Positions 26,240 through 36,248 of a stretch of 64,000 nt of DNA are shown here, one piece after another; position 1 is the first letter of the stretch; the number at the start of each line of letters is the position of its first letter. The DNA is from an uncultured Bacteroides sp. Lineage in GTDB: Bacteria; Bacteroidota; Bacteroidia; Bacteroidales; Bacteroidaceae. The stretch is taken from positions 1 through 64,000 of the forward strand of contig CASENM010000017.1 of the NCBI GenBank assembly GCA_949289295.1, written 5' to 3'. The position numbers and the translations under genes were made by a program. The notes below the pieces were generated by a model. The model was given only the letters and a program-made list of their open reading frames with translations. It did not search any database and was not told the DNA's origin.

Positions 26240-28942
26240 TTATTCAAATAATATATCACATCCACGAATATCCTGTGTCTGGTCGTAATACAAGTAATAA
26301 AGTCCCTGGGAGATAGCCGAACAAACACCCGACAAATCAATCGTAATGTTCGGATTGTCCGCTATATCCAATATATAGATATAAGGCGTCATCTCTTCAT
26401 CTACTTTACGGATATCATTCGAACCAATCTGAAGATAATAGAGGCTCGGGCAAGTCGTGATGCCTTCCGGCCAGTTGCGCAACGTACGGTTACCTTCCGC
26501 GTCACGCTGGTGACGGATGGCAAAAGCTCTCAATGTACTCGGATTCAACGCATCGGCAGGCACTTCAGAGAAACAATTATAACTCAAGTCAAGTCCTGAC
26601 AGATACGGAATCGTCGTCGCACGGAAATCTTCGGAAAGTTTGGTCAGCTTGTTGAAGCGCAAATCAAAAGTTTCCAGCAGATAAGAGTTCTTTCCCTGAA
26701 GCGAACCTTCCGGAATCTCTTCGAGCAGATTTCCGCTCATGTTCAGCGTAGTAATCGGCGAACCTGCAGAAAACAGTTCTTTCGGGAAATTCTTGATCCG
26801 ATTGTTTTCCAGAGCAATCTCATTTGCATTGATGCCTTTGAAGTTATCGGGATCTTCCACACCTGTAATCTGATTGTTCGAGAAGTCGACAGACCCCATG
26901 ATATGTACCGAATTGGCATCGAAAATATTGGGGATCTTTGTCAGCCTGTTGTTTGAAAAATCAAATGTCTCCATCTCGTTGGTAAAGCCGCAGAAATTTT
27001 GCGGAATACTTTCAATCTGATTGTTCTGAAGATATACAGTCGTAAACTTGATGTCCTTCCCGAAAGCATTGACCTTGCGGACTTTGTTGTCCGTCAAATC
27101 AATCATCACCAGTTTCTTCATCTTCTGCAACGATTCGGAAGCCGGGAATTCCTCCAGATTATTATAGCCCATATATAAAATCTGGACCTTCGGTCCTGTC
27201 GTTCTCTCCTCAGCCAGACGTGTCCAGTCATCCTTCAGCTGAGCCGCACTGATACCGCGGTTACAAGCGATATTGAGCAACTGAAGTTCAGGCAGTTCGT
27301 AAATGAAATCGGGCACACGAGTCATATTCTTGCAGTTATAAACCTCCACATCGGTCAAATCCACCAGATTGTTCCATCTGCTGCCCGTTTCCTGAGAAAA
27401 CTCATAATACGGCGATGAAGGGTCATCCGCATCGGTATATTCCGTACAGATATTCTCCACCGGAATCGGCGAGTTCGCGATGTAAAGCTGCTGCAGCTTG
27501 GTCAACCGCACCACGGCTTTGGAAACCCCTGTCAGTTTGTTGGTCACGGCACCTACCTGCGTATCTTTCAACGTAATGCGGCTGCTTTTCACAATCTTTC
27601 TCTGCTGCTTGGGATTGCTGTTGATTTCTTCCTGCAACATTTCTGAAAGATTTTCACGCACGTCATGCTTCAAGAACAGTTCCTCATAGTTGCGGCGCAT
27701 CTTCTGCTTGTGTGCTTCGCTCATGTCGGCTGTAATCCCTTCCGAGCTGAACAGTTTGCCGCCTACAGTCTCATCGTGCGAACCCAAGGTCAATATCTTG
27801 AGCTCTGTCAGCTGACCGATTGCATCCGGCAAATAACCGTTGATGCCGAAGCCGGAGAGCGTCAGTTCAACCACACGTCCTTCCGCATCGAGCGAAACAC
27901 CCGGCTGGTCACCCCACATATCCAGTTCTTTGTTGAAATTCCAGTTTGTACCCATCGGATATACCACACCATAATAGCTCCAGTTCTTTCCGTCGAGTGC
28001 TTCCCATATTTCTCTCAAAGCCAGATAATCCTTGATATAGTCGGCCGTTTCAGAAAGTCGGATAGGCACGACAGCATCTTTGGTCAGCTGATTGTCTTCT
28101 ATCACGAAACTTTCTCCTCTGACCGTCTGAGTTTCAAGTACGGTTTCTCTCGAGCCGCTTTTTGAATAAGTGGTATAAGACGTTACCTGATAAGTACCCG
28201 TTTCAAGCCATACAGCCGAATCACACCGTGCCGTAGCCACTTTCTTATACAGATCATCCGGATTTTCTTCGCTGACAGATTCTTCATAGCCTTCCTCATA
28301 AGTCACCTTCAACTTGTCGAATTTATGGGTCACCTGCGTGAAAGTGTTGGTTACTGTCACGTCAATCAGTGCAATGCTGCTGAACGGATAGCCTTCATCG
28401 CCGGCCGCCCGTGTCAGTCCGTCCTTGATCAGCTTGAAAGTTACGGTTCCCCGGGGCTGTGAATCCACCGTCAGATCCTTTACCGTCAGTCCGCCCGCTA
28501 CAATCGTAAAGGAATTGTCCGCATCCGCCGGGACACCGACAATCACTTCATCCAGCTTGTTCAAAAGGCGATACCCTACAATCTTGTAGTCGCCCACCAC
28601 CAGCTGCAATTTGTCGCTACGCATTCCATATTCGGCATTGCTTTCATTGTATGCGTTCAATACCAAAGTCTGGGTGATGCTTGTACCTTCATATTGCATT
28701 TCCACTTCTATCTTCTGCGCATCAGCCAGTTTGTCCATCGAGGCACGCGAAGCCTGCGCATCTTCTTCTGTTCCGTCTCCCGCATAGGAAGCTTCCTTGT
28801 AGAGCTTGAACTGCACATAGCCATATTGGCTTTGCTGCAACTCTTCGTCATCATCGGAACATCCGCCCATCACCGCGCCACACAGCACGGCAATGAGTGG
28901 AAGCAGGAACAAATTCCAAAGTTTCTTCTTACAGTTCATCAA
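26240..28942 (-). CDS. DUF4458-type leucine-rich-repeat surface lipoprotein
   Basis: A 900-residue predicted lipoprotein with signal LLPLIAVLCGAVMGGC and then SDDDEE. Residues 40-310 form two Ig-like or DUF4458-like domains (YGYVQFKLYKEASYAG; GTVTFKLIKDGLTRA). A linker with a plant-type LRR cap (LREIWEALDGKNWSYYG) leads into about 15 leucine-rich repeats covering 350-880, for example KLVMIDLTDNKVRKV and NMSGNLLEEIPEGSLQG. No catalytic motif. Horseshoe LRR proteins of this type bind other proteins, which fits a protein-capture operon. The DUF number is from memory. Confidence 0.8.
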   Translation of the reverse strand: MMNCKKKLWNLFLLPLIAVLCGAVMGGCSDDDEELQQSQYGYVQFKLYKEASYAGDGTEEDAQASRASMDKLADAQKIEVEMQYEGTSITQTLVLNAYNESNAEYGMRSDKLQLVVGDYKIVGYRLLNKLDEVIVGVPADADNSFTIVAGGLTVKDLTVDSQPRGTVTFKLIKDGLTRAAGDEGYPFSSIALIDVTVTNTFTQVTHKFDKLKVTYEEGYEESVSEENPDDLYKKVATARCDSAVWLETGTYQVTSYTTYSKSGSRETVLETQTVRGESFVIEDNQLTKDAVVPIRLSETADYIKDYLALREIWEALDGKNWSYYGVVYPMGTNWNFNKELDMWGDQPGVSLDAEGRVVELTLSGFGINGYLPDAIGQLTELKILTLGSHDETVGGKLFSSEGITADMSEAHKQKMRRNYEELFLKHDVRENLSEMLQEEINSNPKQQRKIVKSSRITLKDTQVGAVTNKLTGVSKAVVRLTKLQQLYIANSPIPVENICTEYTDADDPSSPYYEFSQETGSRWNNLVDLTDVEVYNCKNMTRVPDFIYELPELQLLNIACNRGISAAQLKDDWTRLAEERTTGPKVQILYMGYNNLEEFPASESLQKMKKLVMIDLTDNKVRKVNAFGKDIKFTTVYLQNNQIESIPQNFCGFTNEMETFDFSNNRLTKIPNIFDANSVHIMGSVDFSNNQITGVEDPDNFKGINANEIALENNRIKNFPKELFSAGSPITTLNMSGNLLEEIPEGSLQGKNSYLLETFDLRFNKLTKLSEDFRATTIPYLSGLDLSYNCFSEVPADALNPSTLRAFAIRHQRDAEGNRTLRNWPEGITTCPSLYYLQIGSNDIRKVDEEMTPYIYILDIADNPNITIDLSGVCSAISQGLYYLYYDQTQDIRGCDILFE

Positions 28943-28966
28943 TTATCCTTTACGTGTTAAAGTTCT

Positions 28967-30586
28967 TTATTCTGCATTGAATACGACCTCACAGGACGCA
29001 ACTACCGTTCCGTCAGTACCGCGTACGACAATTGTATAGCCTGTCGGCAGAGGATTCGTCGAAGTCAGTACGATACCCCAGCCATTTACAGTTTGAACAC
29101 CGCCCGCGATTCCATACGTTCCATTCACAGACACTCCGCGTACTCCGTCTACTTTAGACAATTCGCCTATTTCTTGACCCGATCCCGTTCCTTCTGCTTC
29201 AAATACAAGATATGTAGGCTCACTGCCATCTTCAATCATAGAAATGACTGAAGCGTCTACAGTAGCGACATAATGGTTATTCCCGCCAGATGAAACCACA
29301 CTTACAGGTGATTCTTCAATCCCCATGCTGCTCCATGATGTAATATCCCAAGAAGAGCCCATAGTACCCTCCATTGCTATGCCACTTGAAATAAAACGGA
29401 TGACGTCAGACTGCTCTACCACCGGTTCCTGGCTCAAATAAGCAATTACAAAAGTTGTATATCTGGAAGCAATTCCTGTAGAAGAATAAGCGTCATCCCC
29501 TTCTCCTCCACTGATAGTCTCAATGATAGAAGCTTCCAGATTACCGTTGATTTCATCATACACGGCTTTCGGGAATGCCATCACCACAGCATCACGCACG
29601 GCACCCGTTTCATTAGGACTTGCCGTAATCGTTACATCCGCACCATTCTTGACCACTGTAATCCAGTCCACCTTGCCGTTTCCGCTGAAATCATAATCAA
29701 ATTCACCGTCGGCACCTTCAGTCTGCACAAACGCTACAATTTCATACTCATCGTTACGCGAAATAATTTCAGAAGTCAGCGTGGAAGACTTGCCGGACTC
29801 AAGCGCAAAACTGCCGTCCGCATTGACGGATACATTCGAATGGCTGGGCGATACCCCCAAAGAAGTTTCGTCCATACCTTCATAAACTACAGGAACAGCC
29901 ACCGAACGGTCACCGCTTTCTGTCATGAATTTCAATGTGCCTTCCTCTTCCATCGCATACTTGAAATTATGTCCAGACTCCGTATTGAAAGTCAATTCGT
30001 AAGTACCTTCATCTTCATTCACACGCAGAATCACCCATTCAGGATACTCCACACCGATTTGAGTACCCTCTTCCACTTCTACCTTCACCGTAGTATATAC
30101 TTCTCCGGTAGCCAGATTCCCTTTGATTGTCAAAGGATGAGTTTCGTCATAAGTATTTCCCTCCTCATCAGTTACAACCAAAGACTGATATTCCTTTTTC
30201 GCACGGGTCACCTTATAAATTACCTGCGACTGATTGCCCATTTTCAATGTAATCTGGGCTACAGCATCCGTTTCATAGTCCTGACCGTCTGCAGAAACGA
30301 CTACCTGGACAGTCTGCGAACCGGCTTTACCCGACATGGTAGATTCTTCAAACTCACCGTCAACAAACTTACACCATCCGGCATCACTCGTCAACGTCCA
30401 GTCCATATTAGCCTCGAAAGAAATCTCGTCATTTCCCCCCGCAGGAATGTTTATTTCCTTCAGTTCAGGAAAAACCGGTGTTTCATCCACGGTTTCCTCT
30501 TCGTCAGAGCAGCTTGCAAACGCTACCATACACACCATGGCCCATACTACGAACCAACTCAAGTTCTTTAAATTCAATGTCTTCAT
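28967..30586 (-). CDS. BACON-containing surface lipoprotein (DUF5003-like)
   Basis: A 539-residue predicted lipoprotein: VWAMVCMVAFASC with Cys at about 26, then SDEEETVDE. An N-terminal BACON-like domain (INIPAGGNDEISFEANMDW, about 45-130) is followed by three or four beta-rich domains without clear motifs. It ends in a Bacteroidota-style strand (GYTIVVRGTDGTVVASCEV). I recall DUF5003 as its family and similar proteins beside SusCD pairs; this is not checked. It is the fourth gene of the operon. Confidence 0.7.
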   Translation of the reverse strand: MKTLNLKNLSWFVVWAMVCMVAFASCSDEEETVDETPVFPELKEINIPAGGNDEISFEANMDWTLTSDAGWCKFVDGEFEESTMSGKAGSQTVQVVVSADGQDYETDAVAQITLKMGNQSQVIYKVTRAKKEYQSLVVTDEEGNTYDETHPLTIKGNLATGEVYTTVKVEVEEGTQIGVEYPEWVILRVNEDEGTYELTFNTESGHNFKYAMEEEGTLKFMTESGDRSVAVPVVYEGMDETSLGVSPSHSNVSVNADGSFALESGKSSTLTSEIISRNDEYEIVAFVQTEGADGEFDYDFSGNGKVDWITVVKNGADVTITASPNETGAVRDAVVMAFPKAVYDEINGNLEASIIETISGGEGDDAYSSTGIASRYTTFVIAYLSQEPVVEQSDVIRFISSGIAMEGTMGSSWDITSWSSMGIEESPVSVVSSGGNNHYVATVDASVISMIEDGSEPTYLVFEAEGTGSGQEIGELSKVDGVRGVSVNGTYGIAGGVQTVNGWGIVLTSTNPLPTGYTIVVRGTDGTVVASCEVVFNAE

Positions 30587-30622
30587 AACTATCTGTTTTT
30601 ATTTGTTCTGTTTCTCATTTTC

Positions 30623-31531
30623 TCAATATCCCTGTTGTTTCAAATCTTCTGCCTCGCCGTCGCTGATCCACTCCAAGATATTCACATACGTGCCTACTGT
30701 ACCGTAAAGCGCGCCGTCAGTATCATATACATTCAGCGTAACATACTGAAGGACAAAATCCTCGCATGAGCTGAAATACGAAGTGTATGCCGTGGGCTGG
30801 CTGATCATCAAATTACCGTCTCCGTGCACATTCCCCAGAAACGCATCAGCGGTAGTGGCCACCATCTGCTCTTCCATTTCCACCAACGGCTCCATGTCGT
30901 CTTCCGTATCAAACTTCATCTTGATGTCGTAGCCGTCATAATACAAATCATGAAGCACGATGGTGTTTTCCTCACCCTCCACAATGTCGGTCGTAATCAG
31001 ACGCATCGTGGAAACGCCCGTCCAGTTGTCGCTGGAAAAGAATGTGGAAGTGACCACACAATATCCCGTAAAATCATGAATGTCAAACGGGCAGACCTTC
31101 TGAAGCACCACTTTCGCCTTTGTGCCATACAAATCCCATTCTTCCGACTCGGGCACTACCAGATGCAAGGCAAAGCCCAACGAATCCGTATTGGAGATGT
31201 TGTCATAATTACCGACAACCTGCACGTTGGCAGCCAGTTCGCCGGCCTTGACTGTCACGGTGTTCGACAGCAGCCGGTAATGCTTTCCCTCTACTGCGTT
31301 ACTTTCCTTGTCAATTATCTCTACAGCCAACGTACGGTCGTAGTCTGCCGACTTGGTGGCAGAAACCGGAATGTTGAACGTATCTTCCGTCTCTCTGACT
31401 CCACACTGATACAGTGTGTCTGAAAACATAAGATAACTAGGTCCGTTGTAGGTCACTCTTTTCGGTTCACATCCCGAGAAGACTGTCATTGCGGCAACTG
31501 CCGCCATCACTCCCATAAATATTTTTCTCAT
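30623..31531 (-). CDS. SusCD-associated surface lipoprotein (DUF4984-like)
   Basis: A 302-residue predicted lipoprotein: signal AAVAAMTVFSGC with Cys20. The N-terminal half looks like a Calx-beta or DUF4843-type Ig fold (FNIPVSATKSADYDRTLAVEI, GKHYRLLSNTVTVKAGELAANVQV). The second half (FDIHDFTGYCVVTSTFF, VLHDLYYDGYDIKMKFD) resembles DUF4984. It is the third gene, 15 bases after SusD. By position it probably sits on the SusCD complex at the cell surface. Confidence 0.72.
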   Translation of the reverse strand: MRKIFMGVMAAVAAMTVFSGCEPKRVTYNGPSYLMFSDTLYQCGVRETEDTFNIPVSATKSADYDRTLAVEIIDKESNAVEGKHYRLLSNTVTVKAGELAANVQVVGNYDNISNTDSLGFALHLVVPESEEWDLYGTKAKVVLQKVCPFDIHDFTGYCVVTSTFFSSDNWTGVSTMRLITTDIVEGEENTIVLHDLYYDGYDIKMKFDTEDDMEPLVEMEEQMVATTADAFLGNVHGDGNLMISQPTAYTSYFSSCEDFVLQYVTLNVYDTDGALYGTVGTYVNILEWISDGEAEDLKQQGY

Positions 31532-31546
31532 TACCGTATGTCTTTT

Positions 31547-33079
31547 TTATTTGTTACTTTCATTCGGTTCAATCTGTGAGCCCGGTGCCTCGATTTCATG
31601 CTGAGGAATCGGCCATACGAACATCGGGTCATCGGCTTCCACACGCAAGCGGCTTTCGCCGTTCGGGTCATTGTCCAAAGACTGGTCCTGCGGTTCACGC
31701 TCAAAGCCTTTGTGCCAACGCTTCAAGTCATGCAGACGGAAACCTTCCATATAAAGCTCCCTTACGCGTTCTTCCTCGATAACCTCCATCGCATTGTCCG
31801 CACTCAACGAAACCGAACCTCCCGCCTGGAAACGCGATGCACGGAGTGTCGAGATATCCTCGCTGGCCCCGCTGTAATCGCCCATCTGCGCACGTGCCTC
31901 GGCCCGAATCAGATACTGCTCGGCCAGACGCAACACCTTCGGCATACACAGGCAATAGATGTTGTATGACTGGAACTCCGTGTTCCCCCAATATTTTTTG
32001 AGCAAAGGCCATGTCAGGCCGTATGCCGTAGTGGCCGTAGCGAAATAAGACATTCCGCGGAGGTCGTTCGTCTCATACATATTGAGCACCCACTCAGCCG
32101 GCACGTAGTCGGGACGGTAGCTTGTCTGGTCATAGTTGAAGAAAACAGTTCCCAGCGCCCCTCCATACGAGTTGATGGTAAACGACACTTTCCAGATCAC
32201 TTCCGTACCATGGTCATTGGTCCACATATAATCAAAATAACTCTGAGAAGAAGAAACCAGCTCCGTACAGCTGGACAGGAAATAATTTCCGCTGTCTATC
32301 ACTTTCGAAGCATATTTTTCCGCTTCCTCCCAGTTTTTCATATACAAAGCCACACGGGCACGGAGAGCACAAATCGTATATTCATTGAAATAGACAGTAT
32401 CGAACAAAGCTCCGTCGACAGCCGGGTCAAAATCGTCTTCCAGCTGCAGCAACTCTTCCGCACGGTCCAGATCATCGAGAATGAACTGATAAGAATCTTT
32501 CAGACTGGCCCGAACCATCGGCTCCGGATTGTCATAATGCTCGTTGAGCACCACTCCAAGCTGGCCGGCCGCATCCTCATCGCTCTCGTATGCCTTGCAG
32601 AACAACTTCACCAGTTCTGAATAAGCCAGCGCACGGGCAAAGTAAGCTTCCCCACAATATTGTTCCAGACGGTCAAGATCATCATCGTCGGTCACTTCCG
32701 CCCTCACCTTGTCTACATGGTCGAACAGGAAATTACAACGGGCGATTACCGCATACAGCGCACCATATACCGATTCGATATCCGTATTGGTGGGCTTGAT
32801 GTCGTTCCAGCGCCAGATGTCCCCATAAGTATTCGTACTTCCGTTTACCGCATACACCAGGTCGGTCTGGATGTCGGGCAACAACGTCAGATTACCGGAA
32901 TACAGCGCACTGCTCTTGAACGAATCGTAAATGCCTATTACCAACTGGTTTACATCGTCCACCGTGTTGACCGCCTCGTCCGAGGGGATGGCATTTTCGG
33001 GATACTTGTCCAGACAAGACGAAAAAGTCAGAGCAGCCGCAGCCAACACCATATATAATTTAAAATTTCTGATTGTCAT
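31547..33079 (-). CDS. SusD/RagB-family substrate-binding lipoprotein
   Basis: A 510-residue surface lipoprotein that forms the lid over its SusC partner. Signal MVLAAAALTFSSC, lipidated Cys at about 22, then LDKYPENAIPSDEAV. TPR-like helices carry family motifs such as GEAYFARALAYSELVKLF (about 140-160), and the end has the usual ERVRELYMEGFRLHDLKRW and a final IPQHEIEAPGSQIEPN, matching the SusD consensus. It follows SusC by 22 bases. Ligand type cannot be read from sequence; the operon suggests peptides or protein. Confidence 0.94.
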   Translation of the reverse strand: MTIRNFKLYMVLAAAALTFSSCLDKYPENAIPSDEAVNTVDDVNQLVIGIYDSFKSSALYSGNLTLLPDIQTDLVYAVNGSTNTYGDIWRWNDIKPTNTDIESVYGALYAVIARCNFLFDHVDKVRAEVTDDDDLDRLEQYCGEAYFARALAYSELVKLFCKAYESDEDAAGQLGVVLNEHYDNPEPMVRASLKDSYQFILDDLDRAEELLQLEDDFDPAVDGALFDTVYFNEYTICALRARVALYMKNWEEAEKYASKVIDSGNYFLSSCTELVSSSQSYFDYMWTNDHGTEVIWKVSFTINSYGGALGTVFFNYDQTSYRPDYVPAEWVLNMYETNDLRGMSYFATATTAYGLTWPLLKKYWGNTEFQSYNIYCLCMPKVLRLAEQYLIRAEARAQMGDYSGASEDISTLRASRFQAGGSVSLSADNAMEVIEEERVRELYMEGFRLHDLKRWHKGFEREPQDQSLDNDPNGESRLRVEADDPMFVWPIPQHEIEAPGSQIEPNESNK

Positions 33080-33101
33080 CTTTTCTATACCTTATTATAT
33101 A

Positions 33102-36032
33102 TTAGAATGAAACTTCCACACCGAAAGTAAACTGACGGGAAGGAGGATATACGCCCAGATATACATTTCCCGCATATTCAGGGTCGAATCCCGTGAATCC
33201 CGTAAATGTCAGCAGGTTCTGCCCCTGTACATAAATTCTGGCAGCCGTGAAGAACTTGCTCTTCTGCAGCCACAACCGGGGCAGAGAATAAGCCAGTGTG
33301 ACATTTTTCAGACGCAGGAACGACGTGTTTTCCAGGAAACGGTCGTCAAGCTGGGCGATTTCCCCATAACGGCCGATATCCGTCACATCGCCCGGCTTCT
33401 TCCATCCGTCATACAACAGCCGTTTCGACTGGTTGTAGCCAGAAAAACTTCCGTTGTTCTCTTCGAAATAACGGTCATTGTTCATCACCCAACGGTCGGC
33501 CAGCCAGCTGAACTGTGCCGAAAGCGACAGTCCTTTCCATGAGAATGTAGTACCGAAACCTCCCGCCCAAGGAGTATCAAATGTCTTTCCGGTCATCACG
33601 CGGTCTTCTTCACGATATTCGTTCGTAATCTCGCCGTCCTTGGTGTACCAAAGCTGCTCGCCATTGGCAGGATTGACTCCGGCATAACGGTTCAAATAAA
33701 ACTCGTTGACCGGACGTCCCACTTCAAAACGGATTCCGGTAGTGGAGTTTACATATTCCGACACGCCGTTGTAAAGCTCTTTCAGTTCATTGTCATTATA
33801 GGATATGTTCGCGTTCAGATCCCAAGAGAAGTCACCCGCCCGAAGCACATTGGCATTGGCCGTGATTTCCACACCCCGGTTCACCATCACACCGATATTT
33901 TCCCAACGGTATCCTTCACCGCTGATGGCGTATGACTCGGGCACATACATCAGCATGTCGGTTGTCCGTTTGTGATAAAGTTCCACATCCAGACTGATAC
34001 GGTCAATGAAACCCAGATGCAAAGCCAGATTGGTAGTCCACGTCTTTTCCCAGCTCAAGTTCTCATGGCTGCTCTGTGCCGGATAGATACCCGCCTCGTC
34101 ATTATAATTGGGTCCTCCCGCCACAAGTGCCAGATGGTCATAATCGGGAATCTCCGAGTTACCCGTCGTTCCGGAACTCAATGCAACCTGCGCATTCGAA
34201 AGCCATTCCACATCTTTCAGGAACTGCTCGCCCTTTACGTTCCACATCAGACCGACCGACCAGAATCCTCCCCAACGGTTGTTCTTTCCGAAACGGGAAG
34301 ATGCATCCGCACGGACAGAGAAATCGGCATAATACAAATCCTTGTAATTATATTCCGCACGTCCGAAAAACGACAGATAAGAATACGACGTATAAGAATT
34401 TGCCCATGAAGAAGCGCGCACACCCGACGACAAGTCTGTCAGCAAATCGTTGGTCTGCCCGTCTGTATATACCTGGAAACCCTCCGACATATAATTGACA
34501 GCTTCTTGTCCTACCATAAAATTAAACGCATGGTCATCCTTGTATGTCCAGCGGTAATTGGCGGTAGTCGTTTCTGTCAGATTCATCGAATCATACGAAC
34601 TGCGTCCGGCCGACCCCATGCCATTGTTCAGCACATAACTCGGGAATGACTGCGCGGAGCTGGCCGTATGAGAATAATCCACACCAAACTGAGAACGGAT
34701 AGTCAGATTCTCAATCGGAGTGATTTCTGCATAGACAGTGGACAGAAGCTTGTATTTCTTATTCATCACCGGATTGTTGGCCAGCCATTCCAACGGATTC
34801 TGCCCGGTTCCGGTCCATGTACCGTCGGACTGGGAAGCAATCGACCCGTCCTCTTTATAAGGATTCCAATAAGGAAGCATCAGACGGCAGGCAAAAATCG
34901 GACTTGACAGGCTCGGACTTCCTTCATCACTCTGTTCGATTTCTTCGTAGGCGGCCATCGTGTTGGTTCCCACCTTCAACCAGTTGCTGGCTTTCACTTC
35001 CGCATTCGCACGGATATTGTAGCGGCGGAACGAAGATTCGGGAGCAATCCCCTCCTGATCATAAAAACCGCCCGACACATAATAATTCACCTTTTCCGTA
35101 GCACGGTTGATGGAAACTTCATAACTCTGGAGCGGAGCATTGTCTTTAAAGATTGCGTCCATCCAGTTTATATCAGTGCGCGAAAGCAAGTTATAATCCT
35201 GCCCCGTATCCATGCCTATCATCTTTTCAAACTGGATACGCTCATCGGTGTTCATCATATTCCACTCTGTACGGGCCAGCTGCGAAAAACCATACTGGGC
35301 ACGGAGCGTCACCTTTGCCTTGTCCATCGAAAGGCCGCGCTTCGTAGTTATCACTACCACACCGTTGGAGGCACGTGCTCCATAAATGGAAGTGGACGAC
35401 GCATCTTTCAACACGGATACCGATTCAATATCACTCGGGCTGATGGTGTTGAAATCAGAACTTTCAATAGGTACACCGTCAAGAATAAACAACGGAGCCG
35501 TACCCGAATTGATTGAATTGGTTCCTCGGATCTGGAAAACAGCCGCCTTGCTCGGCTCACCGGAACTGGATATGACAGACAGCCCGGGCGCCTGTCCCTG
35601 CAGAGCCTGGTCAAAGCTCGGCGCGGGCACGTTTTCTATCTTCTCCGCCTTCACGGAAGAAACAGAACCGGCAATCGTCCCCTTCTTACGCACACCGTAA
35701 GCCACTACCACGACTTCCTCCATCAATTGTGAATCGTCTTCCATCATCACATTCAACACTCCGGTCCGAGAGTTTACCCGAAACTCCTGCGACCGCATAC
35801 CAATGTACGAAAATACCAGAGTGGCATCTCCACCCTGAATCTTCAGCTCATAATTACCGTCCATATCGGTAACCACACCATTTGCAGTTCCTTTTTGCAA
35901 GATAGACACTCCTACCAACGGCTCGTTCCCCATTTTCGAGACCACATTTCCTTTCACCCGATACGATTGGGCAAAAACAGTCTGAATGCCTAACAAGACA
36001 AAAAAGACCCACCAAAGACATAATCTTCTCAT
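33102..36032 (-). CDS. SusC/RagA-family TonB-dependent outer-membrane transporter
   Basis: A 976-residue transporter: signal VFFVLLGIQTVFAQ, a carboxypeptidase-D-like domain (KGNVVSKMGNEPLVGVSILQ), a TonB-box region (MEEVVVVAYGVRKKG), a plug domain (FQIRGTNSINSGTAPLFILD, DASSTSIYGARASNGVVVIT) and a 22-strand barrel ending in FTFGVEVSF. It takes up its ligand with TonB energy together with the SusD lid. I chose the Met at 36032 because it gives a standard signal; a start at 36080 adds 16 residues. It is the first gene of the ten-gene operon. No sigma/anti-sigma or hybrid regulator gene lies beside it. Confidence 0.94.
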   Translation of the reverse strand: MRRLCLWWVFFVLLGIQTVFAQSYRVKGNVVSKMGNEPLVGVSILQKGTANGVVTDMDGNYELKIQGGDATLVFSYIGMRSQEFRVNSRTGVLNVMMEDDSQLMEEVVVVAYGVRKKGTIAGSVSSVKAEKIENVPAPSFDQALQGQAPGLSVISSSGEPSKAAVFQIRGTNSINSGTAPLFILDGVPIESSDFNTISPSDIESVSVLKDASSTSIYGARASNGVVVITTKRGLSMDKAKVTLRAQYGFSQLARTEWNMMNTDERIQFEKMIGMDTGQDYNLLSRTDINWMDAIFKDNAPLQSYEVSINRATEKVNYYVSGGFYDQEGIAPESSFRRYNIRANAEVKASNWLKVGTNTMAAYEEIEQSDEGSPSLSSPIFACRLMLPYWNPYKEDGSIASQSDGTWTGTGQNPLEWLANNPVMNKKYKLLSTVYAEITPIENLTIRSQFGVDYSHTASSAQSFPSYVLNNGMGSAGRSSYDSMNLTETTTANYRWTYKDDHAFNFMVGQEAVNYMSEGFQVYTDGQTNDLLTDLSSGVRASSWANSYTSYSYLSFFGRAEYNYKDLYYADFSVRADASSRFGKNNRWGGFWSVGLMWNVKGEQFLKDVEWLSNAQVALSSGTTGNSEIPDYDHLALVAGGPNYNDEAGIYPAQSSHENLSWEKTWTTNLALHLGFIDRISLDVELYHKRTTDMLMYVPESYAISGEGYRWENIGVMVNRGVEITANANVLRAGDFSWDLNANISYNDNELKELYNGVSEYVNSTTGIRFEVGRPVNEFYLNRYAGVNPANGEQLWYTKDGEITNEYREEDRVMTGKTFDTPWAGGFGTTFSWKGLSLSAQFSWLADRWVMNNDRYFEENNGSFSGYNQSKRLLYDGWKKPGDVTDIGRYGEIAQLDDRFLENTSFLRLKNVTLAYSLPRLWLQKSKFFTAARIYVQGQNLLTFTGFTGFDPEYAGNVYLGVYPPSRQFTFGVEVSF

Positions 36033-36071
36033 CTTTTGTCTGTTAATAAATATATTTAGTGAATAAAATTT

Positions 36072-36104
36072 ATAAGGCAAGCCTTATGCCTGTCGTCACA
36101 GGCA
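36072..36104 (-). repeat. Two adjacent small hairpins before the SusC start
   Basis: ATAAGGC/GCCTTAT (36072-36078, 36081-36087) and TGCCTGT/ACAGGCA (36087-36093, 36098-36104) are two perfect seven-base inverted repeats that share one base. They lie 40 to 72 bases ahead of the SusC start, probably in its leader. They could be a protein-binding site or RNA hairpins; nothing decides between these. Confidence 0.6.
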
Positions 36105-36240
36105 GAAATTGTAGATAAAAAGACGGACTTTAGAAAGTATCACGAGATTTTACACTCCGCCATACCAAATCAAGATTGAAAAATGTCCTATTTACACAGA
36201 AGAATTTATCCATTGCCATTTTCATTTTTTATATGAGTGC

Positions 36241-36248
36241 CAAAAATA
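36241..36248 (-). promoter_or_regulatory. Possible SusCD operon promoter -7 box
   Basis: Minus-strand TATTTTTG fits TAnnTTTG about 210 bases before the SusC start; no -33 box supports it. If used, the leader would be long (about 200 bases) and contain the two hairpins. The region 36105-36461 is very AT-rich and otherwise holds nothing I can name. Confidence 0.35.

Noticed and set aside
18751-36032. Reading the SusCD operon as a polysaccharide utilization locus
   Set aside because: No glycoside hydrolase, polysaccharide lyase, sulfatase or carbohydrate esterase is present; the only hydrolase is an S8 protease.
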